Both the position numbers and the translations under genes were made by a program. The notes below the pieces were generated by a model that was not told the origin of the DNA, did not search any database, and saw only the letters and a list, made by a program, of their open reading frames with translations. Below, piece after piece: positions 25,901-34,688 of a stretch of DNA of 64,000 nt (position 1 is the first letter of the stretch; every line of letters starts with the position of its first letter). Source of the DNA: JAAXVQ01 sp964604705 (lineage in GTDB: Bacteria; Oederibacteriota; JAAXVQ01); assembly GCA_964604705.1 (NCBI GenBank), contig CAZSAP010000014.1:10880-74879 (forward strand), given 5' to 3'.

Positions 25901-27007
25901 TCATTTAACACTCCGCGCTTCGGCATACGTCACTTTGAACTTCTGTTTCAGGGAATCCATCCAGGCCTGGTAGCGCGACTCGGAGCCTTCGTTCATCAAG
26001 ACCTGACGAATGCGCCCGCGCACTTCCTCAAACGGCGTCACGCCTCCGTCTTGGCGATCCTCCACCTTGACGATAAAATATCCCCGCGCCGTGGAAATCA
26101 CCTTGGAGATCTCGCCGGCTTTGAGTGACTCAAACACGGCCTTGTCAAATTCCGGCATGCCCAGTTCGCCTTGCTCAACCCAGCCGACCTCCCCGCCCTT
26201 CTCTGCGGTGACGCGGTGCTCCGAATACTTGCGCGCCGCGCTCTCAAAATTCCCCTTGGCATTGAGCTCGGAGAGAGCCTCGCGAATCTTGGCTTGCGCG
26301 TTGCGGTCGGCCTTCTCAAACGCATCGGCCGGGAGTCCGGCATCCGGGCGCGCGACAAAAATCTGCGCAATCCGCACACGGGTGGCACGCTTGAACTCGT
26401 CTTTGTGCTTGGCGTAGAACTCGGCCAGTTGCGACTCGGTCACATCGGCGCCGGTGGAGAGTTCCTGCATCTTGGCCTGCACCAGCTTCTGCTGGAGCAA
26501 CTGCTCGCGCACCAGCTTCTCGCGCTGGGATTGCAGATCCTCCACGGTCAGATGCTCGATGGCCAACTGCTTCTCAAATTCCTTCGAGCTTGGGAACTGC
26601 GCGCGCAGGGAATCGATCTCCTGCTTCGCGCGCTCGGTCACTTGCGCATCGGAAACCTCAACTTTTTGCTCGCGCGCTTCCAACAGGAGCAACTTCTGCT
26701 CCACCAAGCGCTTCAAGTGCTGCTCGCGCGCCAGCTTCAGGCGTTTTTCCAAATCATCGCCGCGAAACTCCTTAACCGCGCGCTCCCGCAACTGACGCAG
26801 GGGCTCCTCGATCTCCATGGTGGTCACAATCTCATTGCCCACCTGAATCTCAATACGGTTGGCGGGCACCGGAGTCCCCACCGCCGCGGCCACATGCGCC
26901 ACCGGAGTGGAAGTCCCGGCTTCCACCGCCTCTGCTCCGTACGCGGCCACGGTCCAGCCGCTTGCCAGCACGAGCAGTCCTAACCCAACGCCAACCTGTC
27001 TTTTCAT
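25901..27007 (-). CDS. SurA/PpiC-type periplasmic peptidyl-prolyl isomerase
   Basis: 368 residues with a signal peptide (LLVLASGWTVAAYGA). There is a SurA-N-like helical part (about 50-200; NEIVTTMEIEEPLRQLRERA, LVEQKLLLLEAREQKV) and one parvulin domain (about 210-330; VRIAQIFVARPD, then GGEVGWVEQGELGMPEFDKAVF and GYFIVKVEDRQ). It folds or escorts outer-membrane proteins. Its start overlaps the stop of the upstream PPIase gene by four bases. Confidence 0.9.
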   Translation of the reverse strand: MKRQVGVGLGLLVLASGWTVAAYGAEAVEAGTSTPVAHVAAAVGTPVPANRIEIQVGNEIVTTMEIEEPLRQLRERAVKEFRGDDLEKRLKLAREQHLKRLVEQKLLLLEAREQKVEVSDAQVTERAKQEIDSLRAQFPSSKEFEKQLAIEHLTVEDLQSQREKLVREQLLQQKLVQAKMQELSTGADVTESQLAEFYAKHKDEFKRATRVRIAQIFVARPDAGLPADAFEKADRNAQAKIREALSELNAKGNFESAARKYSEHRVTAEKGGEVGWVEQGELGMPEFDKAVFESLKAGEISKVISTARGYFIVKVEDRQDGGVTPFEEVRGRIRQVLMNEGSESRYQAWMDSLKQKFKVTYAEARSVK

Positions 27008-27942
27008 TCTCCACCTCGCACTTCTTTGATCATGATTTTAGCCTTACTTCGCATATCTTCTATCCACGCCTGAAACGCTTGATCGGCTTTCTCGGTTTTC
27101 AAATCCTCGGCAATCTTCCGTTTGGCCTCGTCCGCCGGCATCTTCCCGCCCTTGTCGAGTTCTTCCACGAGAAACACATGGTACCCGTACTGGGTGGAGA
27201 TCGGCTCGCTGGTCTCGCCGGGTTTCAAGCGGAAGAGCACTTGCGAGAACGAACGCGGCAGATCCAGCTCCGTCACCCAACCCAAGTCCCCGCCCAAATC
27301 GCTCTCAGGTCCGCGGGAAAATTTCTTGGCCAGTGCCTGAAACTCTTCACCCTGACTCAGTTTTTGTTTTACGGCTTGCGCCTGTTCGGTGGTTTCAACC
27401 ACGATTTGGCGGGCATGCACCCGCGGCGGACTGTAAAACTCATTGGCATGCGCCCAGTAGAACGAATCAATCTCGTCCTCACCCACGCGCACCGTATCCT
27501 CAATCACGCGTTGCACCGTGAGCTCGATCAGCATCTGGCGCGCGATGAGGTCATGCCAGCGCAGCGAGGTAAGCCCCATGTCCTTAAGGGTCTTGCGCGT
27601 CTCGTCGCTGGAGTATCCCGCCGCGGCCGCGGCCACGCGCGAATTAATCTGCGCTTCGGGCACGGTCAGCTTCAGGCGCTGGGCTTCCTGCACGATCAAG
27701 GTGTCGTTGATCATGCGGTCGAGGAGATCTTCGCGGGTGTTCCCGCTGAGCGTGGAATTGTCGCTGACCGTAAGAAACGCCATCTCGCGCTTCACATCCA
27801 CGTCGGTGATGTTCGTACCATTGACCGTTGCCAGAACCTTCGGCTTATAGAACAGCAAGGAGAGGTCTTGGAAATAAAACCCCAATCCAAAAATCACCAT
27901 ACCCATAACCAGCAGTATGATTATCCAGAGCAATTTTTTCAT
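27004..27942 (-). CDS. Membrane-anchored parvulin-type PPIase
   Basis: 312 residues. An N-terminal hydrophobic segment (LLWIIILLVMGMVIFGLGFY) acts as signal anchor. A SurA-N-like chaperone part (VDVKREMAFLTVSDNSTLSG, LLDRMINDTLIVQEA) follows. The parvulin domain is at about 175-275: VHARQIVVETTEQAQ, SDLGGDLGWVTELDLPRSFS and YGYHVFLVEELD. Middle gene of the mfd chaperone operon; ends in ATGA overlap with the next gene. Confidence 0.9.
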   Translation of the reverse strand: MKKLLWIIILLVMGMVIFGLGFYFQDLSLLFYKPKVLATVNGTNITDVDVKREMAFLTVSDNSTLSGNTREDLLDRMINDTLIVQEAQRLKLTVPEAQINSRVAAAAAGYSSDETRKTLKDMGLTSLRWHDLIARQMLIELTVQRVIEDTVRVGEDEIDSFYWAHANEFYSPPRVHARQIVVETTEQAQAVKQKLSQGEEFQALAKKFSRGPESDLGGDLGWVTELDLPRSFSQVLFRLKPGETSEPISTQYGYHVFLVEELDKGGKMPADEAKRKIAEDLKTEKADQAFQAWIEDMRSKAKIMIKEVRGGE

Positions 27943-27985
27943 CGCAGGAACCTTTGCTTCCGGACGCTAGGCACGCCCGAAACGA

Positions 27986-28669
27986 TTAATGGCTGGTATT
28001 GTCCTGAATGGCTACATCGTTCGCGTCGCCGAAAAGTTTCTGGAATTTTTCCTCTTCCACGGCCACCTTGTTCTTCTTCTCCAAAGCCTTGATCAATTTT
28101 TCCTCGCCCAGGATCGAACGAATCTGAGCGGCCACGGTGGTCACGGCGGGCACTTTGGCCGCCGGATTCAAGATCTGGAGTTTCTTGGCATAATCTTCAT
28201 AGTAGGTTTGAATGTCGGCATCGGTTATGTCTTTGTCGGCCGAGCTGTCCTTCTTCAACTGGGTGTTGAGCTCGGTCAAGAGTACGTTTTCATAGACTTG
28301 CTTGTCGGAGAGGTCCAACTGGTGCTGGAGTTCGGCAATGGTCATCTTCAGGCGTTCGCGGGACTTGGCTTGGAGGTCCTTGATGCGTTTTTTCAATTCC
28401 TTATCCTTGGCCAGACCACGGGCTTCCGCGTCTTGCACCAGGAGGGTTTTCTTCACGAGGTTGTCGAGAATCTGACGCTTGCCCTTGGTGGTGGTGGCCA
28501 GCACTCGGTAATTTTCAGGCAGGTTGGCCAGGGCCAGTTTGTATTCACTTAAGGTTACGGTTTGGTCGCCTACGGTTGCCAGGACTTCATCTTTGGACCC
28601 ACAACCACTCATCATCACCGCGGTGAGACCTACGGCTGCCAGACTCAATACCATCATTTGCTTGCGCAT
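27986..28669 (-). CDS. SurA-N-like lipoprotein without a complete parvulin domain
   Basis: The ATG at 28669 follows AAGGAGGAAGTGC; the longer frame to 28696 has no site. 227 residues: lipobox (TAVMMSGC), then VLATVGDQTVTLSEYKLAL and LDNLVKKTLLVQDAEARG, the SurA/PrsA chaperone pattern. The long helical region (KELKKRIKDLQAKSRERLKM) follows. The rotamase domain of its two neighbours is missing, so it probably acts as a holdase. Lies between mfd and the two PPIase genes. Confidence 0.8.
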   Translation of the reverse strand: MRKQMMVLSLAAVGLTAVMMSGCGSKDEVLATVGDQTVTLSEYKLALANLPENYRVLATTTKGKRQILDNLVKKTLLVQDAEARGLAKDKELKKRIKDLQAKSRERLKMTIAELQHQLDLSDKQVYENVLLTELNTQLKKDSSADKDITDADIQTYYEDYAKKLQILNPAAKVPAVTTVAAQIRSILGEEKLIKALEKKNKVAVEEEKFQKLFGDANDVAIQDNTSH

Positions 28670-28763
28670 GCACTTCCTCCTTGAAGCCGAGGCCAATTTT
28701 AGTCCTGGATCCAGGGACGGATATGTCCCTAGTTGCCTTGAAATTTAAAGGTTTTATAACATA

Positions 28764-31700
28764 TTAGCGAAGTTCGGACAAGATGTTTTTTATGGAGGCC
28801 AAAAGCGCGGTCTTGGGCCGCTCCAACTCCAATCCCGTCTGTTCCCCGGGTATAAACCGGATCCGCCTTTTTGTATCTGCCAAAAGCCGATCCACCAAAT
28901 CGCGTTTCGGTTTGACCCACAAACGCCACTTAAAGTTCAAAGTTCGGTGCCCAACGGCAATTTCTTCCAAACCTATCTCCCCGGCCAGGAGTTTCAGCTC
29001 GGCTACTTCCAGGAGACGCTGGGCCGGTTCAGGCACAGGACCGTAACGGTTGGCCAGCTCGCGCCCGATCTCCTGCAGGTCTTCCTCTTTCTCGGCCCCG
29101 GAGATGCGTTTGTAAATGTTCAGGCGCATGATCGTGTCCGGTACATACTCCGAGGGGAGGTACGCATCCACCGGTATGGCCAGTTTGACTTCCTTGGGTG
29201 CTTCGGTGCGCTGCCCGCGCAGCTCGCGCACCGCCTCTTCCAGGAGCGAACAGTAGGTCTCAAAGCCCACGGCCTGCACTTGCCCGGACTGTTCCTTGCC
29301 CAGCACGTCGCCGCTGCCCCGGATCTCCAAGTCGCGCATGGCGATCTTGAACCCCGAGCCCAGTTCCGTAAACTCCTGGAGCGTGGTCAGGCGCTTCTCG
29401 GCATTGCCGGTGATGGACCCGCCGAGCGGGTAGAACAAATACGCGTACGCCTGCCGGTCCGAACGCCCCACGCGCCCGCGCAACTGATACAGCTGCGAGA
29501 GGCCCATGGCATCGGCCCGGTTGATCAAGATGGTGTTCACGTTTGGGAAGTCGAGCCCGGATTCCACAATGGTCGTGGCCACGAGCACATCTTCGGAGCG
29601 GGCCATGAAGCGCTCCATCACGGGCTCCAGCTCGTCCATGCTCATCTGCCCGTGCCCCACGGCCACGCGCGCCTCCGGGACCAGGCGTTTGATGCGCTCG
29701 GCCACGGCCTCAATGCCCTGCACCCGGTTGTGGATGAAGAACACCTGCCCGCCGCGCGCCATTTCGCGGACAATGGCTTCACGCACCACTTCCTCGGAGT
29801 ACTCCATCACGTACGTGCGGATGGCCAGGCGGTTGAGCGGGGGCGTCTCAATGACCGAGATGTCGCGAATGCCCGAGAGCGAGAGATAGAGTGTGCGCGG
29901 TATGGGCGTGGCCGTGAGCGTGAGCACATCCACCGTGCTCCGGATGGCCTTCATCTTTTCCTTGTGCTTCACGCCAAAGTGCTGCTCTTCGTCCACGACC
30001 AGGAGCCCCAGCTTGGCGAACTTCACATCTTCACTTAAGATGCGGTGCGTGCCAATGAGTATGTCCACCGCGCCTTGCGCCACGTCGCGCAGAATGACCT
30101 TCTGCTCGGCCGGGTTTTTCACACGCGAGAGATACTCGATGCGCACCGGGTAGGCGGCCATGCGTTCCTTGAACGTGGCGTAGTGCTGGTCGGCCAAAAG
30201 CGTGGTGGGCACAAGCACCGCCACCTGCGTGCGGTCCTGCACGGCCTTGAACGCGGCGCGCATGGCCACCTCGGTCTTGCCGTACCCCACATCGCCGCAA
30301 ACCAGGCGGTCCATGGGTTTTTCCGACTCCATGTCTTTTTTCAGTTCCTTGATGGCGCGCGCTTGGTCCGGCGTCTCTTCGTACGGAAACGCGTCTTCAA
30401 AATCCTTCTGCCACGAGTTGTCCGGCGGGAAAGCGTGCGCCGCCTGGATCTGACGCGAGGCGTAAATGTCGAGCAGTTGCCGCGCCATTTCCGTAACCGC
30501 TTCCTTGACGCGCTGCTTGGTCTTTTCCCAGGCCGAAGACCCCAGCCGGTGAATGCGCGGTGCGCCCTCGCCGCCGACGTATTTTTCCACGAGGCGTAGC
30601 TGGTCCATGGGCACATAGAGTTTCTCGTCCCCGGCATAAATCAAACACACAAACTCGGTCTCGCCGCCGTCCACGCCCAGCTTGACCACGCCTTGGTAAC
30701 GCGCGATCCCATGGTCACGGTGCACCGCCAAGTCCCCGGCTTTCAGCTCCAGCAAGTCGGAGATGGGCTGCGTGGAGTACACGCCGCCTTTGACGCGCCG
30801 GGGCTTGGGGCGCCCCAAGCGGCGGTTGAAAATTTCCTGATCCGTGAACACCGCCATGCGGCAGGCCGGGTACTGAAAGCCTTCGCTCAAGGCCCCCACG
30901 TGGAACTCCATGCGCCCCAGCATGTCCGGGGACTGCAAGTCGGCCGCGCGCTCGGCCAAGATCTCCTTCAAGCGCTGCTCTTCGGCCCGGTTGTTGGAGA
31001 CCACATGCAGTTCCATGCCCACCCGCAACAAGGCTTGCGCCTCGGCTACGAGCAGCTCCAGATTCCCGCGCAGCGGGTCCGCCCCTTTAATGATCGTAGT
31101 CCAATGCGCGGCTGTCTCGTCGTCCACCCACGCGGTTTGCTTCAAGCGCCCGGTCTGGATCAGGCGGCGCTTGAGCAGCGAGACGCCCAAATCTTCAAAC
31201 GAGCGGAACAACTCTTCGGGCGAGGGGAGCACCTGCTCGCGCTTCTTGTGCTCGGCATACAAGCGGGCCGTACGCGCATCGTCTTCCCCGGCTTTCACGC
31301 GGGCCGCTCCAGGAGACTCCACCACCACCAGCGTGTCCCCGGGCCAGTACTCGATAAACTCAGACGTAGGTACAAAGTAAGGCAGGTAGTGTTCAAGCCC
31401 AGGGCCGGTCGGGTCTTCCTCAAGGCGCTCCCGCAGCGGGCGCACCAACTCCCGTCCTTTGGAACGTTCCAAATCCGCCAACCCTTTTTTAATCTCCGCA
31501 GCCGAAGGCGCAAACACACGCGCCGGCGGAATCGTGGCTTCGTTCACAGGCGCAGGCGAAGGCGTGGAATCATCCCATTGCATGTGGAAGCGGCGAATGC
31601 TCACAATCTCCGAACCTTCAAACTCAATGCGCCAGGGCGAGAGATCCGACGGTGGAAAGATATCCAAGATGCCGCCGCGAATCGCGAACTGCCCGCGCGT

Positions 31701-32234
31701 CTCGATGGTGGGCTCGCGCACATACCCGCGTTCCAAAAACCCTATGGCCAGCTTGTCCATGTCCACATGCTGCCCCACGGTGAGTGTCAGGCAGCGGTCC
31801 AGAAGCCAGACCGGATCGGCTATGACTTCACGCGCCTGCTCCACGGACGTCACGACGATCGGGCGCTCGCCACCGGCCAAGCGCAGGAGAACTTCCAAGC
31901 GTTCCCCTTCCACGTCCATGTCCGTGAGGGCGTGCTCGTACGGGAGGGTCTCGCGTCCGGGAAAATGAAAGATCACTTCGCGCTCAGGATCAGGGTGCTG
32001 GAGAAAAAGGCGGAGTTGTTCATAGAGGTCTCGGGCTTCGTCACGCGTGGGCGTGAGGATGAGCAGAGGCACATGCAAGCGCTCCGCGGCCCCGGCCCAG
32101 AAGAACGCCCGCGCCGAACCCCAGAGACCCGTGAGCCACGCGTGCGCGGGCGCCGGATGCGCGTCCACCCATTCGCACAGTTGCGTATAGGCAGGGTCTG
32201 AGTTGAGTTTTATAAGCAGAGTGCGTAACGCCAT
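28764..32234 (-). CDS. mfd: Transcription-repair coupling factor Mfd
   Basis: 1156 residues, full length. UvrB-like modules at the N-terminus (LILTPTRDEARDLYEQL, HFPGRETLPYEHA), the RNA polymerase interaction (CarD-like) domain KAGDLAVHRDHGIARYQGV at about 498, and helicase motifs GDVGYGKTEVAMRAAFKA (about 646), LVVDEEQHFGVK (about 749) and TATPIPRTLYLSL. The C-terminal TRCF domain follows. Mfd removes stalled RNA polymerase and recruits UvrA. The downstream SurA-type genes reproduce the frequent mfd-surA/prsA gene order. Confidence 0.97.
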   Translation of the reverse strand: MALRTLLIKLNSDPAYTQLCEWVDAHPAPAHAWLTGLWGSARAFFWAGAAERLHVPLLILTPTRDEARDLYEQLRLFLQHPDPEREVIFHFPGRETLPYEHALTDMDVEGERLEVLLRLAGGERPIVVTSVEQAREVIADPVWLLDRCLTLTVGQHVDMDKLAIGFLERGYVREPTIETRGQFAIRGGILDIFPPSDLSPWRIEFEGSEIVSIRRFHMQWDDSTPSPAPVNEATIPPARVFAPSAAEIKKGLADLERSKGRELVRPLRERLEEDPTGPGLEHYLPYFVPTSEFIEYWPGDTLVVVESPGAARVKAGEDDARTARLYAEHKKREQVLPSPEELFRSFEDLGVSLLKRRLIQTGRLKQTAWVDDETAAHWTTIIKGADPLRGNLELLVAEAQALLRVGMELHVVSNNRAEEQRLKEILAERAADLQSPDMLGRMEFHVGALSEGFQYPACRMAVFTDQEIFNRRLGRPKPRRVKGGVYSTQPISDLLELKAGDLAVHRDHGIARYQGVVKLGVDGGETEFVCLIYAGDEKLYVPMDQLRLVEKYVGGEGAPRIHRLGSSAWEKTKQRVKEAVTEMARQLLDIYASRQIQAAHAFPPDNSWQKDFEDAFPYEETPDQARAIKELKKDMESEKPMDRLVCGDVGYGKTEVAMRAAFKAVQDRTQVAVLVPTTLLADQHYATFKERMAAYPVRIEYLSRVKNPAEQKVILRDVAQGAVDILIGTHRILSEDVKFAKLGLLVVDEEQHFGVKHKEKMKAIRSTVDVLTLTATPIPRTLYLSLSGIRDISVIETPPLNRLAIRTYVMEYSEEVVREAIVREMARGGQVFFIHNRVQGIEAVAERIKRLVPEARVAVGHGQMSMDELEPVMERFMARSEDVLVATTIVESGLDFPNVNTILINRADAMGLSQLYQLRGRVGRSDRQAYAYLFYPLGGSITGNAEKRLTTLQEFTELGSGFKIAMRDLEIRGSGDVLGKEQSGQVQAVGFETYCSLLEEAVRELRGQRTEAPKEVKLAIPVDAYLPSEYVPDTIMRLNIYKRISGAEKEEDLQEIGRELANRYGPVPEPAQRLLEVAELKLLAGEIGLEEIAVGHRTLNFKWRLWVKPKRDLVDRLLADTKRRIRFIPGEQTGLELERPKTALLASIKNILSELR

Positions 32235-32314
32235 AATACCTTCTGGTCCGCTTAAAGGCAGATCCGCTCGCTTAAGCCAAAGCGATCACACGCCTGTCGG
32301 ACATGGATAAAGTC

Positions 32315-32335
32315 CCCCTCTTTGGCAAAGAGGGG
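32315..32335. repeat. Short palindrome CCCCTCTTT-GGC-AAAGAGGGG
   Basis: 9-bp perfect arms with a 3-nt loop, in the sequence 'agtcccc...ggctaggggag'; a remnant of the same phrase (gggaggggctaggggag) recurs near 35980. Part of the repeat-rich 32.2-32.6 kb gap, which has no gene. Confidence 0.55.
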
Positions 32336-32446
32336 CTAGGGGAGTTAGCCAACAAAACACCTACCCTAAAAACCCGACAATCATACCGCAGGAAGCAGCG
32401 CGACGGTAGGATTTTTAAAAATTATATTTATCCATTTATCCCGCGC

Positions 32447-32472
32447 GTAGGGGCGTATTGCATACGCCCCAC
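32447..32472. repeat. Dispersed palindrome, copy P1
   Basis: Left arm GTAGGGGCGTAT complete, right arm lacks one T. Loop TGC. Upstream of the coiled-coil gene at 32573. Confidence 0.85.
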
Positions 32473-32529
32473 AATTATTGATCCTTTTCCCCGCGATCTT
32501 TTTCCTAAGCACGCGTCTCAACAAACCGG

Positions 32530-32557
32530 TTGCAAAAGTCATAAAAAAGTTTACACT
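32530..32557 (+). promoter_or_regulatory. Promoter of coiled-coil gene 1
   Basis: TTGCAA and TACACT with a 16-bp spacer, conserved in position and spacing at 34038-34065 although the spacers differ. Confidence 0.55.
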
Positions 32558-32572
32558 TAGCGGAGATAAGTT

Positions 32573-32896
32573 ATGAACGAAGAAGGGTCTATAACCATGT
32601 CCGAATTTAAAACCGTTATCGAAAGCTTTCAGTCTGACATAAAAAAGCTCGCTGAAGGCATGCAGCATGGCTTCGAAGTGGTAAACGCCGAGCTCAGCTA
32701 TGTTAAAGCAGACATCCGTGAGCTCAAAGAAAAAACAGATCGCGTTGAAGTAAAAATTGACTCTCACACCGAACAAATCGCCCGTTTGCAGGAAGATGTT
32801 ACGGACATTAAAAACTCTTTAAAACTAAAAGCGGACCGCGAAGAGTTCGCCAAACTCGAAATGCGCGTGACCAAGCTCGAAAACAAAGTCGCGTAA
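32573..32896 (+). CDS. Small coiled-coil protein (copy 1)
   Basis: 107 residues. After GGAG the frame starts at MNEEGSITMSEFKTVIESF; the second Met (codon 9) is an alternative. The rest is a continuous heptad-like coiled coil (VKADIRELKEKTDRVEVKID, then LQEDVTDIKNSLKLK and KLEMRVTKLENKVA). A paralogue of the same architecture lies at 34081, with the same promoter region. No membrane or signal segment. No known function; could be a structural or partner-binding subunit. Confidence 0.7.
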   Translation: MNEEGSITMSEFKTVIESFQSDIKKLAEGMQHGFEVVNAELSYVKADIRELKEKTDRVEVKIDSHTEQIARLQEDVTDIKNSLKLKADREEFAKLEMRVTKLENKVA

Positions 32897-33008
32897 ACTG
32901 TCCCAAACTGCCGGCACTTATTAAAAAACCACAAAGGGCCGAATGAATTCATAAGCATCTAAATCCGTTTCAGGATTAAGCCCAGGCCCGTCAAAGGAAT
33001 GTTTCGCT

Positions 33009-33866
33009 ATGCTTCAGCCGTGTGTGTGTTGCCAGCAGCAGGTTGCTCCCCTTGAGCAACAATCCATTGTCTGCAACCTCCGTCAGTTCCGTCAAAAGCA
33101 ATTCCTCGTCTGGCGCTGTCCTCTATGCCGCAGCCTGCATCGCCAAGAGCCCATGGACTTGGCGCCCTATTATCGTGACTACCCTATCCATAAACTCGAA
33201 CTGGATTTCTGGCTGCGCTTACTCAAGGGCAATCTGGTAAGCCATCTCCGCCATGCCGGGCTTACACCCTCTGTTGCATTTCTTGACTTCGGCTGCGGCG
33301 CCGGTCTGCTCCTGCGCCTTTTGGCTGAAAAGGGCTTTACCCACCTGACCGGTTACGACCTTTACCACCCCGAATACAACCACCCTGAGGTGTTGCGCAA
33401 CCGCTATGATTTTATTTTAGCCGAAGATGTCCTAGAACATGTGGATGACCCGCAAGCCTTGCTCAAGCACTGGCATGCGTTGCTCAACCCAGGCGGACGA
33501 ATCCTTATCACCACGGTCAATGCCGCGGGCATTGATCTGAACAAACCGGAAGCGTATCTCCACAGCCTGCATCAACCTTTCCACCCGCATATGTTTTCCC
33601 CGCAGGCCTTGGAGGACATGGCCAGGCGTGAATCGTTTCAGGTGCTCCGTTACTATAAGCGCTTCTACTACGACACGCTGATACCTACCGTGAACTATTC
33701 TTTTATGCTGGAATACCTTAAGGCCCAGGGCAATACGTTTGCCGTGGGTCCTGAGGTGGTTGATCTAAAGCTCTTCGTAACCAACCCTGCCTTGTTCTTC
33801 TATGCCTTCTTTGGCTATTTTTTCCCCAATCACGGACTCATGATGATGTTGCTGGAGAAAAAATAG
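33009..33866 (+). CDS. Class I SAM-dependent methyltransferase with N-terminal Cys cluster
   Basis: 285 residues after AAAGGAATG. Residues 5-45 hold a CxxC...CxxC pair (CVCC, then CPLC) as in methyltransferases with a small zinc ribbon. The SAM site is FLDFGCGAGLLLRLLAEKG at about 95. VLEHVDDPQALLKHWHALLN and LNPGGRILITTVNA are the post-I motifs of the UbiE/Methyltransf_23 group. Substrate unknown; similar proteins modify sugars or lipids in envelope clusters. It lies between the two coiled-coil gene cassettes. Confidence 0.85.
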   Translation: MLQPCVCCQQQVAPLEQQSIVCNLRQFRQKQFLVWRCPLCRSLHRQEPMDLAPYYRDYPIHKLELDFWLRLLKGNLVSHLRHAGLTPSVAFLDFGCGAGLLLRLLAEKGFTHLTGYDLYHPEYNHPEVLRNRYDFILAEDVLEHVDDPQALLKHWHALLNPGGRILITTVNAAGIDLNKPEAYLHSLHQPFHPHMFSPQALEDMARRESFQVLRYYKRFYYDTLIPTVNYSFMLEYLKAQGNTFAVGPEVVDLKLFVTNPALFFYAFFGYFFPNHGLMMMLLEKK

Positions 33867-33919
33867 ATCGCCTGTGTGCTTAACCGCACATGCATCGGCG
33901 TGTACCCATTTATCATTCC

Positions 33920-33981
33920 GTAGGGGTGTATTGCATACGCCCCTCTAATGTTTACGCCCTTTTGTTTTACATACGCCCCAC
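33920..33981. repeat. Dispersed palindrome, copy P2 with an extra half-arm
   Basis: Palindrome at 33920-33946 (loop TGC, last bases TCT for TAC), followed by a lone right arm ATACGCCCCAC at 33971-33981. Confidence 0.8.
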
Positions 33982-34037
33982 GATTATTCACTATTTCTCC
34001 GCGATCTTTTTCCTAAGCACGCGTCTAAACAAACCGG

Positions 34038-34065
34038 TTGCAAAAGTTTAAAAAAAAGCTACACT
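34038..34065 (+). promoter_or_regulatory. Promoter of coiled-coil gene 2
   Basis: TTGCAA and TACACT with 16-bp spacer; about 55 bp on either side also resemble the copy at 32.5 kb. Confidence 0.55.
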
Positions 34066-34080
34066 TGTCGGAGGCAGCAC

Positions 34081-34425
34081 ATGAACGAAGAAGGGTCTAT
34101 AACCATGTCAGAGTTTAAAACAGTTATCGAAGGGTTTCAGTCCGATATAAAAAAGTTAGCAGAAGCCACGCAGTTCGGTTTCGAGACCATGAACGCCGAG
34201 TTCCGCTATGTCAAAGCCGATATCCGCGAACTCAAGGAAAAAGTTGATCGTCTTGATGTGAAAACGGATCAACTCTCAACCAAGTCCGACTCCCACGCCG
34301 AACAGATAGCCCTTTTGCATGAAGACGTGACGGACATTAAAAATTCTTTAAAACTGAAAGTCGACCGCGAAGAGTTCGCCAAGCTCGAAATGCGTGTGAC
34401 CAAGCTGGAAAACAAAGTCGCTTAA
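34081..34425 (+). CDS. Small coiled-coil protein (copy 2)
   Basis: 114 residues after CGGAGG. Shares MNEEGSITMSEFKTVIE, FQSDIKKLAE, YVKADIRELKEK and the last 40 residues with the protein at 32573. It differs by a one-heptad insertion (LDVKTDQLSTKSD). The insertion keeps heptad phase, as expected for a coiled coil under selection. Function unknown. Confidence 0.7.
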   Translation: MNEEGSITMSEFKTVIEGFQSDIKKLAEATQFGFETMNAEFRYVKADIRELKEKVDRLDVKTDQLSTKSDSHAEQIALLHEDVTDIKNSLKLKVDREEFAKLEMRVTKLENKVA

Positions 34426-34468
34426 CCCAAAACCTCCCCTCTAGCATTCCCTATTCTTGTATCCCGTA

Positions 34469-34495
34469 GTAGGGGCGTATTGCATACGCCCCTAC
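34469..34495. repeat. Dispersed palindrome, copy P3 (perfect)
   Basis: Perfect 12-bp arms, loop TGC. It is followed by the phrase TTCCATTTTCCATTCTC...TTTGTCATCCCGG, which recurs after copy P4. Confidence 0.9.
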
Positions 34496-34600
34496 GAATT
34501 TTCCATTTTCCATTCTCGATTCTCTGCCCTTCCCGCCTCTGTTTCGTTTGTCATCCCGGACCCCGATCCGGGATCCAGTGACTTTGTTTTCTGTTTTTGA
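34496..34600. repeat. Repeat block following P3, also found at 35784-35930
   Basis: Shared phrases TTCCATTTTCCATTCTC, CTGCCCTTCCCGCCTCTG and TTTGTCATCCC, then a CCCGGA...TCCGGG mini-palindrome (34554-34572). Non-coding. Confidence 0.6.
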
Positions 34601-34688
34601 ATTTATTGATAGTCCATACCCCACCCTCATCCTTTAACGCCTATGCGCCGTTACTTAACCCAACAAGCCAACAAGGAAGCGTGAGATC

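Noticed and set aside
28947..32201. Long plus-strand frames opposite mfd (363 and 502 codons)
   Set aside because: Shadows in high-G+C DNA; composition is His/Arg/Gly-rich with no motif.
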